Assembly (NCBI GenBank): GCA_013423325.1
Contig: BLJB01000636.1
Coordinates: 1 to 18,739, forward strand
Length of the DNA stretch: 18,739 nucleotides
Source: Usnea hakonensis
Taxonomy: Eukaryota; Ascomycota; Lecanoromycetes; Lecanorales; Parmeliaceae
Direction of reading: 5' to 3'
Shown one piece after another: positions 9,220 to 18,739 of the stretch. The notes under the pieces were generated by a model. The model had not been told where the DNA came from, made no database searches, and saw only the letters and a program-made list of their open reading frames with translations. Within the stretch, counting starts at the first letter, position 1, and each line of letters starts with the position of its first letter. The position numbers and the translations under genes were made by a program.

Positions 9220-9738
9220 GGCGACCTGGGATGATGGCGATTAGAAGGTGGGAGTGGGTTTGCTTGAAGGCATGACGGCCGACCTGTAAGCTGTGTGCCT
9301 CGTAGCTCTCCCAGCGACCAGCAACCAGAAACCCCTGTGGTCCTCTTCCCAACAAAAGCTGCGCTGGTCAATAAGAATTTCTCGGAGGATTCTATGTGGA
9401 TTCCTGCTGAAGACCCTTGTTTACCCCACAATTTAAACATCCCAGACGTCGATCTTCCAGGTCTCATTCGCGCATTGGCACTTGGCGATGCATGTTATTC
9501 CTGTCAATATAAAATCAGGTTTGGAAAGTACTAACCGTCTTCGACTTTTTGACTATGTCATTGTCTTTTGGTCAAATCTCATGTACAGTAGCACTAGATA
9601 TACATCTCTATCAAGAGGAAACGTTGTCTCTTTCAATTGACTCTGTCATACAGCCTTGCATCCTCTCTCCATGTTCCTCCACCAAATCCTGTGATTAAGA
9701 GCTCCTATTTGCTCGAATGATTCCATTGACCTGCAAAC
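9220..9738. promoter_or_regulatory. Divergent promoter between DPH4 and the SMP/C2 gene
   Basis: A 519-bp spacer separates two divergent starts. CT-rich stretches precede the + strand start (about 9600-9700). One CCCCT pentamer (STRE type) occurs at 9332-9336. An 80-codon + strand frame (9295-9534) has no motif and is not called. No TATA box was clear for either gene. Confidence 0.55.
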
Positions 9739-12700
9739 ATGACGGACCATGACGACTTTGACGAGAACGCCTCAAGTCGTACCAACGAGGCGCCGTATAC
9801 CGGGCGACATCCTGTACCTACCATTTCAGAGTATCAGCATCGGAAACAAGAGCGCCAGGAGGTCTCTGAAGCCACTGCACCCCAATCCAACATAGAGCAT
9901 GAAGATCCTAAAACAGAGAAGCAGCATGGAATCCTCGATTCCACTAAACGCTTTCTACACCTCGACGGTCATGGCAATAATGAAACGATCAATGAAGAGC
10001 ACCCATACAACTCCCATAACGGAAACCTTGATGAAGGTCCTCCCAATGCAGAAGCAAATAATGATCATAGAGATAGTATTCCAAAGGAAGATGGGGATCG
10101 AGACGGATCTGAGCAGTCCTCAACGCTCAAGGATACGTCAGAGGCAGTCGACAACACGTTGGATCCACGACAGAAGAGAAAGAACATGAAGCACATGCAG
10201 AGAGACCATGCCCCGCGGGAGGTGACCGATCCTGTAACACACCTCAAGGTCATGGTTCATGATACGACCGACAAGGAACTCCAAACTGTTCCCGAAAACG
10301 AACCTGCCCCAGGCTCCAATCATCGAAGTGCTACTAGTGCCAGTACAGATTTCAAAACCAAGCCTGAGCTTGATCAAGAAAGGCAGGAACAGCAGGCGAC
10401 CCACAACCAGATGGAGAAGCTCTTCCCTCCACCAAGCCTTGCTGCTACAAAGGAAAATATTGCTAGTGTCTATAGTCTTGCTTTTACAGTGGGATCCGTC
10501 TCTCTTCTTTTTACCGCGCTTGTCCTTCTCGTGGGAAGCCATCTGATCACTGGTAGGTCTGATAGGCAGAGCTCCTGGTCTCACATCCTACTATTGTCGT
10601 CTCTACTTCTAGTCCTTGGTGTCATAGCTGGCGGCGGTATCATCTGGGGCATACGGGGTTGGCTATTGAACAAAATCAACGATATATGGGATGATGAAGT
10701 CTGGGATAGCGCGAGAAGGCAAGAACAGGAGAATGTAAACTCTCCAACGCCGGAATCAACGCAGTGGTTCAACAGTCTCCTGTCAAGCGTTTGGCCGCTT
10801 ATCAATCCTGACCTTTTCACCAGCCTGGCGGATACTCTTGAAGATGTCATGCAAGCGTCATTACCCAAACTGGTGCGCATGGTCAGCGTTGAGGACCTGG
10901 GTCAAGGCAATGAAGCCGTCCGCATTCTAGGAGTACGGTGGCTTCCCACAGGAGCGGCTGCTAAGACCGTGTCTAAGGATGGCGAAGTCAAGAATGACAA
11001 AAAAGAAAGCGACCGTAAAGTCCCCGGGCAAGGCGAAGTCGACGACGAGACGAAATCAGACGATGAGGGATCATCCGGAAAGGATGGGCAGTCAAAAGGG
11101 AACGAACAAAAGGACGGTGACGAGCAGAATGTTGCTGAAGGTATGGAAGCGGAGCAAGGAGATTTCGTCAATATTGAGGTTGGATTTTCATACAGAGCGT
11201 CAAGTAGCGGCAAAGGCATCAAAGAGAAGTCCAAGAATGCTCATTTGTTTCTGGCTTTCTATCTACCTGGAGGGATTCGTTTACGTAAGTTACTAAGCCA
11301 AAGCTACTTTAATAGATACCTAGTGGTACCTCGTGCTAATCAGATTCAGCTGTCTGGGTGGAGCTCCGTGGTATTGTCGGAACCATGCGTCTCCGTCTTC
11401 AGTTGTAGGTCGTCTGGGTCTTTCCAGCTCGCTCGTAGCACAGATCGATTATCTTACTGACTCCAATGGCAGGTGTCCCGACCCACCATTCTTCGCGATT
11501 TGCACTTTGACCTTCCTCGGGCAGCCTAAAGCAGACCTATCGTGTGTGCCGCTGACAAAACGAGGACTTAATCTAATGGATTTGCCGCTCATCTCGTCCT
11601 TCGTGCAAAGCTCTATCGATGCTGCGTTGGCGGAATACGTAGCTCCGAAGAGTTTGACGTTGGATCTGAAAGACATGCTTGTTGGCGATGACTTCAAGAA
11701 AGATACCACCACGAGAGGTGTTTTGATGGTTAGAATCAAAAGAGGGCGAGATTTCAAGGCATCAGATCCTGGGTTGGGAAACCTGAAAAAGGCTTCTTCC
11801 GATGCGTATGTTGCTGTTGGCTGGGCAAAATTTGGAAAACCCGTGTGGAGTACGAGAGTGATCTTGAGCGACATGGAACCAGTAAGCACCTACTCCGTAT
11901 ATTCAGGCCCAATGGTCATATTGCATGAAAGTTTCTAAGTACAGATTTGCGTAGATTTGGGACGAGACTGCATTCATCCTTGTGGGCCCAGAGGAGCTAA
12001 ATGCCGAGGAACGTCTGCGCATCCAGCTTTGGGACTCTGACCGTACCTCGGCGGATGATGATCTTGGTAGGATTGAGGTGGACCTGAAGGAATTGATGCA
12101 CAGTTCACAGTCTCGAGGGAAGATGTGGGATAGGACCGATGGCTTTCTCGCTCTAGAAGGTGCGTACGGTTTTGATTGACTGTGTTCTCAAAGGTTCAAG
12201 GACTGCATTTCGAGTCATATTTAGGAAGATGGAAGAAACACTCCTGGACCATGTTGTGTACTCAAAGCCACGTATCATGAAAGAGGTGCTGATGCGAAAT
12301 CCATGCAGGGGCCGAGGAAATGCCCGGGACCTTGGACTGGAGTGTGGGATATTTCTCGAAAACGAGGATCCAAGAGGAACAGCTGAAGAGACAAACAGTA
12401 CAAAAGGACGTAAATTCATTCCAGGACCTAAAGGACAAAGTGTCTAAAGATGCTAAGAATAAACTTCGGGAAGCCACAGTTCATGATGAGTCCGACGAAC
12501 TCGATCAGCAAAAGGCCCAGATGCTGAAGACCGAAGAAGATGCTATGATTATATCCACTAGTCCCCTCCAGGACTATCCATCAGGATTATTTGCAATCCA
12601 AATCCATCAAATTACTGGTCTAGAGTTTGAGAACATTCGTAAAAGCCAGTCAAAGGCAGACGAGGGTGATGACGCCGAAGAGAGCAATGATTTGCCGTCC

Positions 12701-13876
12701 AGTTACTCTACTGTGATCTTGAACCACCAGACCGTATTCAAGACACGCACAAAACCTAAGAACCGGAATCCATTTTTCAATGCGGGAACTGAACGATTCA
12801 TTAGAAACTTGCAGACCACCGAGGTGATCGTCTCGGTCCGCGATTCTCGCATCCACGAGAACGATCCTCTTCTTGGGATCGTCACCCTTCCCCTCGGCAA
12901 GATCTTTAAGGAACGATCACAAGTAATGGACAATTACCCCTTAGTTGGGGGCCTGGGCTATGGTAAGGTTCGAATATCCATGGTCTTCCGCTCCATACAG
13001 TTACAAGCTCCGAAAGAGCTTCTCGGCTGGGACAGCTACGGCACTTTGGAAATCACAGGGCCTATCATCTCAAAAGATATATCGTCTGACCTCCGCTCTT
13101 TGCGGATGAAGGTCCGCACAACAATCAATCGGGGCAAGATGTATTCTAAGGCGGATACGGCAAGTGAAAGCCAATGGATAGGCAAGCATGAGCAACCGGT
13201 GCGCGTCGCAGTCCGTAAGCGCTACTGCTCCTGCGTTGTCTTTGAGTTTCGAAAGAACAATCTCGGCTTGGACAAGACTCCTGCTTTCGCCGTGCTATGG
13301 CTCAAGGACATCCCGGATGAAGAACATCGCACCGTCACTATTCCAGTCTGGAAAAATGACGCGGAATCGCTGAAACGTGGAGAATCTAATTGCGATGACA
13401 ATCTAGGACAGCAAATGGGTACGATTGAGGTGCCCGTGAAATTTTACCGCGGACTGGGCGCTTATCACCACAAACTTTCCAGCAAGAGTCCTACGCTATC
13501 CGACGTCTTCGAAGTCCTCAGCACCGCCCAAGACAACCAGGAAATGCGCATGTCCATGTCTGACGAGGAATCAGCCGAGTCCAGCGATTCTGACGAGGAA
13601 GAACACCATACGACCAACGGTGTTCTCCGAAAACTCAAGCTCGACCGCAAATCTTCGGCGGAGGACAATGACAACAAAGAAGGAGGGCCGATAGAGCAGA
13701 TCAAAGACTACAAAGCGCATAGTGAACAGTTGCACCGAAGACACCGAGGTTTAATGCAGTGGAAGGGTGTCAGGACGGCTAATTACGTGAAGACCAAGGT
13801 GCAGCATGGGAAGGATCATCTGACGGATCATTTCAAACATCATGAGCGGGACTCGGGAATTGAGACTGAAGTTTGA
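9739..13876 (+). CDS. Mug190/tricalbin-like membrane protein with SMP and two C2 domains
   Basis: Predicted exons are 9739-11284, 11350-11404, 11473-11881, 11955-12159 and 12309-13876, giving 1260 residues with phase kept at all four introns (65, 68, 73 and 149 nt). Residues 1-235 are charged and disordered. Two hydrophobic segments (about 241-270 and 281-310) suggest an ER hairpin anchor. An SMP-type lipid-transfer domain follows (about 338-605), recognisable by QWFNSLLSSVWPLI, by WVELRGIVGTMRLRLQL and by PDPPF. It is interrupted by an acidic low-complexity insert at about 406-472. A first C2 domain lies at about 615-740 (LMVRIKRGRDF, WDSDRTSADDDLG with Asp residues suited to calcium). A second C2 at about 828-967 has fewer acidic loop residues. 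A Ser/Asp/Glu-rich tail follows. This is the plan of fission yeast Mug190 and of tricalbins, which tether ER to plasma membrane and move lipids. Role here is by family; localisation is inferred. Retention of intron 4 meets a stop within about seven codons, after the first C2. Confidence 0.87.
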
Positions 13877-14242
13877 GGGGGGTTATAGCACAAGAAGGCG
13901 AGAGGTTCTGTTATAAAGCATACGATACCCTTGTTTTGGCGATGCTAAATGGAGATTCCATTACTTAATTACCAGTAACTTTTCTATTCATTTTTTGCAT
14001 TGATGTAGATGCAACAAGTAACAGACAAGTATGCAAGGCCTGACCTATTGCGAGTGTTATAAAGCCTCCGTTTTGCGGAATCTTTGTCGTCACGCATGAT
14101 GGTGTTTGGGTTGTATGCTTGGACGGTTGGTGAAGGGTTGAAGGGTTGGCTGGCGCCTTGTAGGGCGAAGTGATACTGATTGAACCTATAGCTGTTGCAA
14201 TCGTGCGTCCATTTTCGTTCACTCTAGCCAGGCCAAGAATGA
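13877..14242. other. Convergent 3' spacer
   Basis: A 366-bp spacer lies between the stop codons of the SMP/C2 gene and the STAND-like gene and should hold both 3' UTRs. GGTTGAAGGGTTG-type short repeats occur near 14125-14150. No gene or RNA was seen. Confidence 0.6.
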
Positions 14243-16554
14243 TCAGGCTTCATCATAGCCCTCGTCGAACTCCTCGCACCACGAATCGTCAAACATCTCC
14301 TCTGCCTGTGCTCCTGGCTGCATCAGCAGCGGCCACCTACCAGGAAGACTGCCATCATGCTCAGCCGCATCGCTTGACAAGCTCAGCTGATCTTGAGGTG
14401 ATGCGCATTTGCGAACATGGCGACTAGCCGTAGGACTTGTGATGAGCAGTTTGAAAACTGCACGGACGCCGGTATCATGTGTCAGGGCGATCAACGTCTG
14501 CATGACAAAGCAGGCCTCGTGCGTCATTTCCTCTGTTTCGTACCAAGAGATACCGTCGACTAGACAGAATAGTACGGCTCCGTAGGGGACCTTCCTTACT
14601 AACTCTGTCATCAGAGTGCAAAGGCGGCGCAGATCAAATCGTTCTAGCTCCTCGTACGCTCTCCCATCGACGAACATTGTGTTTAGGCTATATTGGCTGA
14701 TGAGCTGGGCGAGAAGACTCCTGATCAGATCGCTCGGTCCCGTGGCTTCAAATTCGTTGACATGGAGACCGCAAAAGAACGCGATAGGTCTTGCCGTCGC
14801 ACTGGGCAGATTCTGAGCAATTACAGCACATACAAGGCTCATGGCAGATATCTTCTCCATACTGAATTCCGCATGTCCATCCACAACCAAGCATTGGGAC
14901 TGGGGAGATGCAAACCACGCCTGGAACTTGGGATTCTGCATCAAGAGCTGGCTGCGGCCTTGGGTAGAACGGTCGAAGATGTTCCCCTGTCTCATGGTAA
15001 CTTCGAGGTCTTCGGAGGAATCTTCTAGATCGACTTTCAAGATTTCAAGAAGCTGATCCGAGCGCACCAGCATCCCAGACTGTCCCCGGGCGTGTTGGAA
15101 GCGTACTTCGGCCAATTTATACCGCATCTCCATTTCTGATCTCGCTGTTTCCGCTTCCCTCCAACGGCGCTCCATTTCTTCGCGCTTCCGCTTTTCCACA
15201 TTTTCGTTCCCTGCTTGATATTAGCAAATGATCTGGTATGCAATTGAGGCAAAAAGACATTCGCTCCAAACGTGAGGATTAAGGACGTACATTGCGCTGT
15301 CTTCACTTGGTTCTGCATCATGTCTGTAAGATTACCGAGAGCTGTGTCTTGTCTTCTGTACGCTTCTTCGTCTTTTTTGCTCTTCTGCACAAGTTCTGAT
15401 TTGATTTGCTTGATGTCGAACCTGGACTCAATGGTGACCGCCTCCGTAATTTCAACGACGCGTTTGGTCTCACCTATATTGGATTGAATCTTCTCCGTGG
15501 TGTTAGTTAATGATCCCATTTGGCCTTCCATCTTCTGAACAGTGCTTGCGGTCTTGCAAGTTTCGCCTCGAGTCAAACGAGACACGCGATCTTGTATGGC
15601 TTTCGATCGTTCTTGTAAAGTCCGAATCATGGTTGGCAAATCTTTCCTGTAGCCAGGACCCTGGAATAAAGCTTTGATATGTTCCCCTTTATTAAAATCA
15701 AGGGCATTAGAGGTCAGAATGAAGATTGATGGGTAGTGGTGCCTACAGGAGCCTTTGTCGACGAGCCACTCCATCATGACCCCGACCGTTTCCAGTATTG
15801 CCGAATACAGGTCTATTATAGATTCCTTCAACAATTCGTCCATGGCGAAGTCCTCGAACGAGGCCTCGGCATCTTGAATCAGAAAGGGTACTTTGCCGAA
15901 GGCTTCCAAGATCTGCTTTCGTCTTTCACTCATGCGGCTTGCAGCCTGTGATTTTTAGCTCAGGACCCACGATGCGGCGAAGCAGTTATACTCCAAAAAT
16001 CAGGAACAAAGCCGCCTTGATGGATGACGTATAAGGGCTATCTGGCACGAAAGCAATAAAGGGATAAATCGATTCCGCCCGATCTCCAACGGCTCTGGCA
16101 ACTTTCCTCGAAAGGCCGAGCGGGCCTTTGGTCTTTTCCTCGTACTTCCTTTGTGCTTGTTCGAACTCCCGCGTGACATCATCCCAGCTGTGGACGGTGC
16201 GAAGATCGAGGTCTCGAAGACGTTTTTCCTTGGTCGAGGCTTTATAACAATCCAAGGCTTTGTTGAAATGATCGGTATGGTTTTGGACAACGTCGTGTCT
16301 AGAGGAATGGTCGGGGTTAAACAATATACACCAACGACGCGTTTCAATAGCTTAGAGGACTGGATCGAATGGTGGTAAGGGCCTACCACGTACTTGAGCG
16401 ATTTCCGAGCAACAAAGACGGCGCGTTGGTCGTTCAGACCAGACGGTGCAGCTAGACCCGGATGAAAACGCTCGCCATTCTCCTTGGTCCATTTCTCGGA
16501 TAATTTGCGGCCAAGGTCCTTGGGAATAAAGTATTCGTCTTCATAAGCCTCCAT
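14243..16554 (-). CDS. Fungal STAND/NACHT-like protein lacking a visible P-loop
   Basis: Predicted exons on the minus strand are 16554-16394, 16298-15992, 15945-15291 and 15210-14243, giving 696 residues. Introns (95, 46 and 80 nt) start GTACGT, GTATAA and GTACGT, and phase is kept throughout. Residues about 90-235 resemble the helical N-terminal region common in ascomycete NACHT/STAND proteins (SWDDVTREF, then ALFLIFGAASRMSERRKQIL). Residues about 235-415 are helical and charged, with a likely coiled coil at 375-415. The C-terminal half has the order of a nucleotide-binding core: LVVDGH at 483-488 where a P-loop would be expected, FFCGLH at 519-524, a hydrophobic FCLVDGISWYE at 589-599 like Walker B, and LLITSP at 629-634 like sensor 1. 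No GxxxxGK[ST] is present, so ATP binding is doubtful. The first ATG with coherent downstream sequence is at 16554; the frame upstream is open but has no ATG. Function is unknown; many relatives act in self/non-self recognition. Confidence 0.75.
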
Positions 16555-17486
16555 ATCTTTCTTTATGTTGGGCTCTTGGTGAAATGAACCAATTGCGAGG
16601 ACCGAGGGTACTGCTACAACAGCATTCAGTAGGTCAGCTATCCTATGAGTTGGCAGGAGGGAAAAATCGGCGGCGCTCACAAATTTTGAAAACTAGAAAT
16701 TTACCCCCTCAATCCTTTATTATTGAGTCAATTTTCCCGGGGCGTCTACTCATGGGACAGGGACGTTTCAAAGTGCGAACAGTGGTTTGATGGTAATACG
16801 GACCAGATGGCCGCCTCACGCACAATACGCCATACTCCGGCCGAATATAAAGACCAGAGGGTGGTCAGCACTAGTGATCTACTGTATGCACCTTTGCAGA
16901 TTCCCGGAGATCGAGACCTTCGCTCCTAAGCCTTATACATGGTGTGGCCGTCTAATTTTTCTTCCTTCCTTCCTTTCTTTCTTTCCTTTCTTTTATTCCC
17001 CCCCCTCTTTCTAATTTGCTTCATCCTCAGCCTCGCTACATAGCTGACCCCACCACGCGGGATCGACACAGAACACCAGACACCAATAATAATGGAGATA
17101 GATTGGGATATCCAAGGTTTTTCCTCCTGCGGAGATGAAAGCCAAGTGAGGAAAATATGGGACTGATCGTGGTTGGGGCGTCGGACACTAGCTACTGCTG
17201 CGTGGTTGGCGCGATCACCCTGCATTAATAATACTCTAGCGTTGCATAGCTACTGCAGGCAGCGGACCACCTTGGCCGAAAACTATCACTGATCGGACAG
17301 CTAATATCACAGTGTGGGACACTCTATCCATCCCATCGTCCGACCGAACATAAAAAACAGACCCTTTTTTCAACTCACTGCGCTTTAATAACAAGAATTT
17401 TTATTAAAAAAATCGTCAATATTAAACCTGTTCTTCATAGGAAGATCTATAACTTTATAACCGGAAGTTTGATCTACTATAAAATT
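16555..17486 (-). promoter_or_regulatory. Upstream region of the STAND-like gene, no gene seen
   Basis: The frame of the first exon remains open to 16680 but without ATG. CCCCT (AGGGG on the gene's strand) occurs at 16705-16709, about 150 bases before the start, and again at 17002-17006. A CT tract is listed separately. The rest to 17486 has only short frames, and becomes AT-rich from about 17350. Confidence 0.45.
16955..17012 (+). repeat. CTTCC/CTTT polypyrimidine tract with C8 run
   Basis: About 58 bases, almost purely C and T: CTTCCTTCCTTCC, then CTTTCTTTCC units, then a run of eight C at 16998-17005. It is a simple repeat in the upstream region of the minus-strand gene, where it reads as a purine tract. 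Confidence 0.8.
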
Positions 17487-17537
17487 TTGGTGTGCTGCCA
17501 AGCTTTATTGGACCCCATTTACCAATCTAAATGGGGC
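17487..17537 (+). repeat. Second copy of the left-edge repeat
   Basis: This matches positions 1-63 in the same orientation with about 80 percent identity after gaps: TTGGTG, GCCAAGCTTTATTGGACC, then TTTACCAATC and ATGGGG. It is preceded by TT, giving TTTTGGTG, the same eight bases that begin the reverse complement of the window's last bases. I infer it may be the left end of the repeat whose body and right end occupy 17538-18739. Confidence 0.4.
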
Positions 17538-17832
17538 GATTGCCCGAGCTCTTTGGGGAAATGCTGACACATTATTCGCCCTTTTCACTGCATACATCAA
17601 GTCTTGAGCCAGCCACTCTCACACAACCAAGACAGCCACAACTATTTTTGGATGGCGGAATATTGTTACCGCTGTTGATCATTGTCCATGCAGCTTTGCA
17701 AGATGATCTTTAATGTCGTATTACAATATATGTATAGATACCGCATCATTTCCTGATAGCTTAGGTGGGTGAAATGTTGAGTGGGGTAAACGCATAATAC
17801 CAATCGCATCCTTTCAACATGATTATTGCTAA
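17538..17832. other. Spacer between repeat copy and RIP relic
   Basis: This is ordinary-composition DNA with no frame over 62 codons carrying a motif. CA and TG dinucleotides are normal here, unlike the DNA after about 17912. Confidence 0.5.
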
Positions 17833-18702
17833 ATCTCCTTCTGCCTACAATCATTATATCCTTTTTCTATCACTTACGTACGCAATCTGCGTCTTCGTTC
17901 GAGCCCGAGCCATTATAGCTCGAGTATTCGACTAGAGGATCTTAAAGATACCGAGTACTATAATCTAATAGTAGATATTATAGGTAACGGAAGGAGCCTC
18001 CTTATCCTTTATACTAAAGAGTATATAGAATTTACTAAAGTAGTTTTCTATATAATAGACCTATTTATATTTGCCGTTCGGGGTAGAAGATATATTAATA
18101 AGATCAATTTATACCCTCTTAAAAAGGCGTAATATAATAATAGATTTAAGAGGGCCTTTAGACTTACTATAGGCCTTGCGATAATAGATCTTATATAGTT
18201 TAATAAGAAAATAGACCTCCTAAGTAGAGATATTATAATATTTATTATTAATCTTTAAGGTAGTAGTATTCTAACTAATATAGCCTAGATTATTATAGAC
18301 TATAATAATAATATTCTAAATAAGATCCTCGCTAATAACTTCTCGTCGTTCTTTAAAGACCTTACTAGGTAGTTTCTAGAGCTTATCTTATTAATATTCG
18401 AATTCGGATTAGATCTATAATCGTTTTTTACTATCTACTATATTAAGTCGATTATAAACGGTTATAGTAAGCTACTAGATATACTTAAGCTTTTAGGAAG
18501 AGGTTATACGTTTATAACTATACTCTTTTCGGCTATCGAGTATATAGTAGAAGGCTTAATATACTTAGAAGTTAAATAGTTCTACTATAGTAGTAAGGGA
18601 AGATAATATAGAGGCCTTATTACTAGGTAATATATAAGCTATTTTAGCTATTACGGGGGTTGCGGAGGTAGATATAATACAACAGACTATTTTTTAAGTT
18701 AA
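17833..18702 (+). pseudogene. RIP-mutated relic of an unidentified repeated gene
   Basis: A single + strand frame runs without frameshift for about 290 codons. It is open for 99 codons (17833-18129), then broken by ten stops at 18130, 18196, 18256, 18286, 18370, 18418, 18577, 18604, 18628 and 18700. All are TAA or TAG and none is TGA, as expected if CAA/CAG glutamine codons became stops by C-to-T change in CpA. From about 17941 to 18655 I count one CA and two TG dinucleotides by eye, while CG survives. This is the mark of RIP on both strands. The readable residues include VDIIGNGRSLLILYTKEY, FAVRGRR and GGCGGRYN near the end. I do not recognise the family; it could be a transposon-encoded or subtelomeric repeat protein. 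No start codon is assigned. Confidence 0.75.
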
Positions 18703-18739
18703 TCCCACCCCCCGGAGTTTCGCCGTAATCCCACCAAAA
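18698..18739 (-). repeat. Repeat terminus at the right window edge
   Basis: The last 42 bases are GC-rich and not RIP-altered, unlike the preceding relic. They contain two imperfect direct units, TTAATCCCACCC (18699-18710) and GTAATCCCACCA (18726-18737), and end CACCAAAA. Read from the other strand the end is TTTTGGTGGGATTAC, whose first eight bases match the start of the repeat at 17485-17492. It may be the inverted terminus of the element that contains the relic, but only eight bases are shared, so this is weak. Confidence 0.35.

Noticed and set aside
9332..9336. STRE-type CCCCT sites here and at 4415, 16705 and 17002 as targets of the Msn2-like factor
   Set aside because: Pentamers occur by chance at this frequency and do not cluster.
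9036..9467. Minus-strand frames overlapping and upstream of DPH4
   Set aside because: They are other-frame shadows of DPH4 and its promoter, with Pro/His/Thr-rich shadow composition.
12160..12308. Possible additional mini-exon within the 149-nt fourth intron of the SMP/C2 gene
   Set aside because: An internal exon would need a first intron of about 34 nt, too short. Direct joining of 12159 to 12309 keeps phase and yields the expected GAEEMPGTLDW junction.
16555..16680. Longer N-terminus of the STAND-like protein starting at 16680
   Set aside because: That position is GTG, not ATG. The first ATG in the frame is at 16554.
1..18739. CRISPR array, bacterial operon or phage features
   Set aside because: No regularly spaced repeats; introns and gene families are fungal.

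Overview
The window looks like nuclear DNA of a filamentous ascomycete (Pezizomycotina). The evidence is short introns (46 to 149 nt) with GTRNGT-type donors and CTRAY-type branch sites, pyrimidine-rich 5' leaders, ascomycete-type gene products, and a stretch at the right end carrying the signature of repeat-induced point mutation (RIP). I cannot place it below that level.

Layout. Positions 1-620 are very G-rich on the + strand, with a GCGTGG microsatellite, two poly-G runs separated by undetermined bases, and several CACGTG palindromes. Positions 620-5160 hold no gene I can support. Two weak minus-strand coding-like stretches (2235-2440 and 3623-4173) may be gene relics. Then come four well-supported protein genes: (1) + strand 5765-7758, a two-exon Msn2/Msn4/MsnA-type C2H2 stress transcription factor with an unusual leader; (2) - strand 8716-9219, DPH4, the J-domain/CSL-zinc protein of diphthamide synthesis; (3) + strand 9739-13876, a five-exon, 1260-residue membrane protein with an SMP-type lipid-transfer domain and two C2 domains, matching the fission yeast Mug190 / tricalbin architecture; (4) - strand 14243-16554, a four-exon, 696-residue fungal protein resembling a NACHT/STAND protein but with no visible Walker A motif. 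Genes 1/2 and 3/4 are convergent pairs and genes 2/3 share a 519-bp divergent promoter. They are separate housekeeping, regulatory and accessory genes; I see no cluster or common pathway.

The right end (17487-18739) is repeat DNA. A sequence resembling window positions 1-63 recurs at 17487-17537. After it comes a roughly 290-codon frame at 17833-18702 whose ten stops are all TAA/TAG, in DNA almost free of CA and TG dinucleotides. This is a RIP-mutated relic of a repeated gene that I cannot assign to a family. The window starts with TTGGTG and ends with CACCAAAA, so it may be a contig broken inside one repeat family at both ends.

The most interesting local structure is the leader of the Msn2-like gene. 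A 28-codon upstream ORF stops two bases before the main ATG, and its own ATG lies across the donor of an apparent 62-nt intron. Splicing would therefore remove the uORF start. The P-loop-less STAND-like protein and the RIP relic come next. I did not recognise an entirely new system, and all exon boundaries are read by eye from splice signals and phase.
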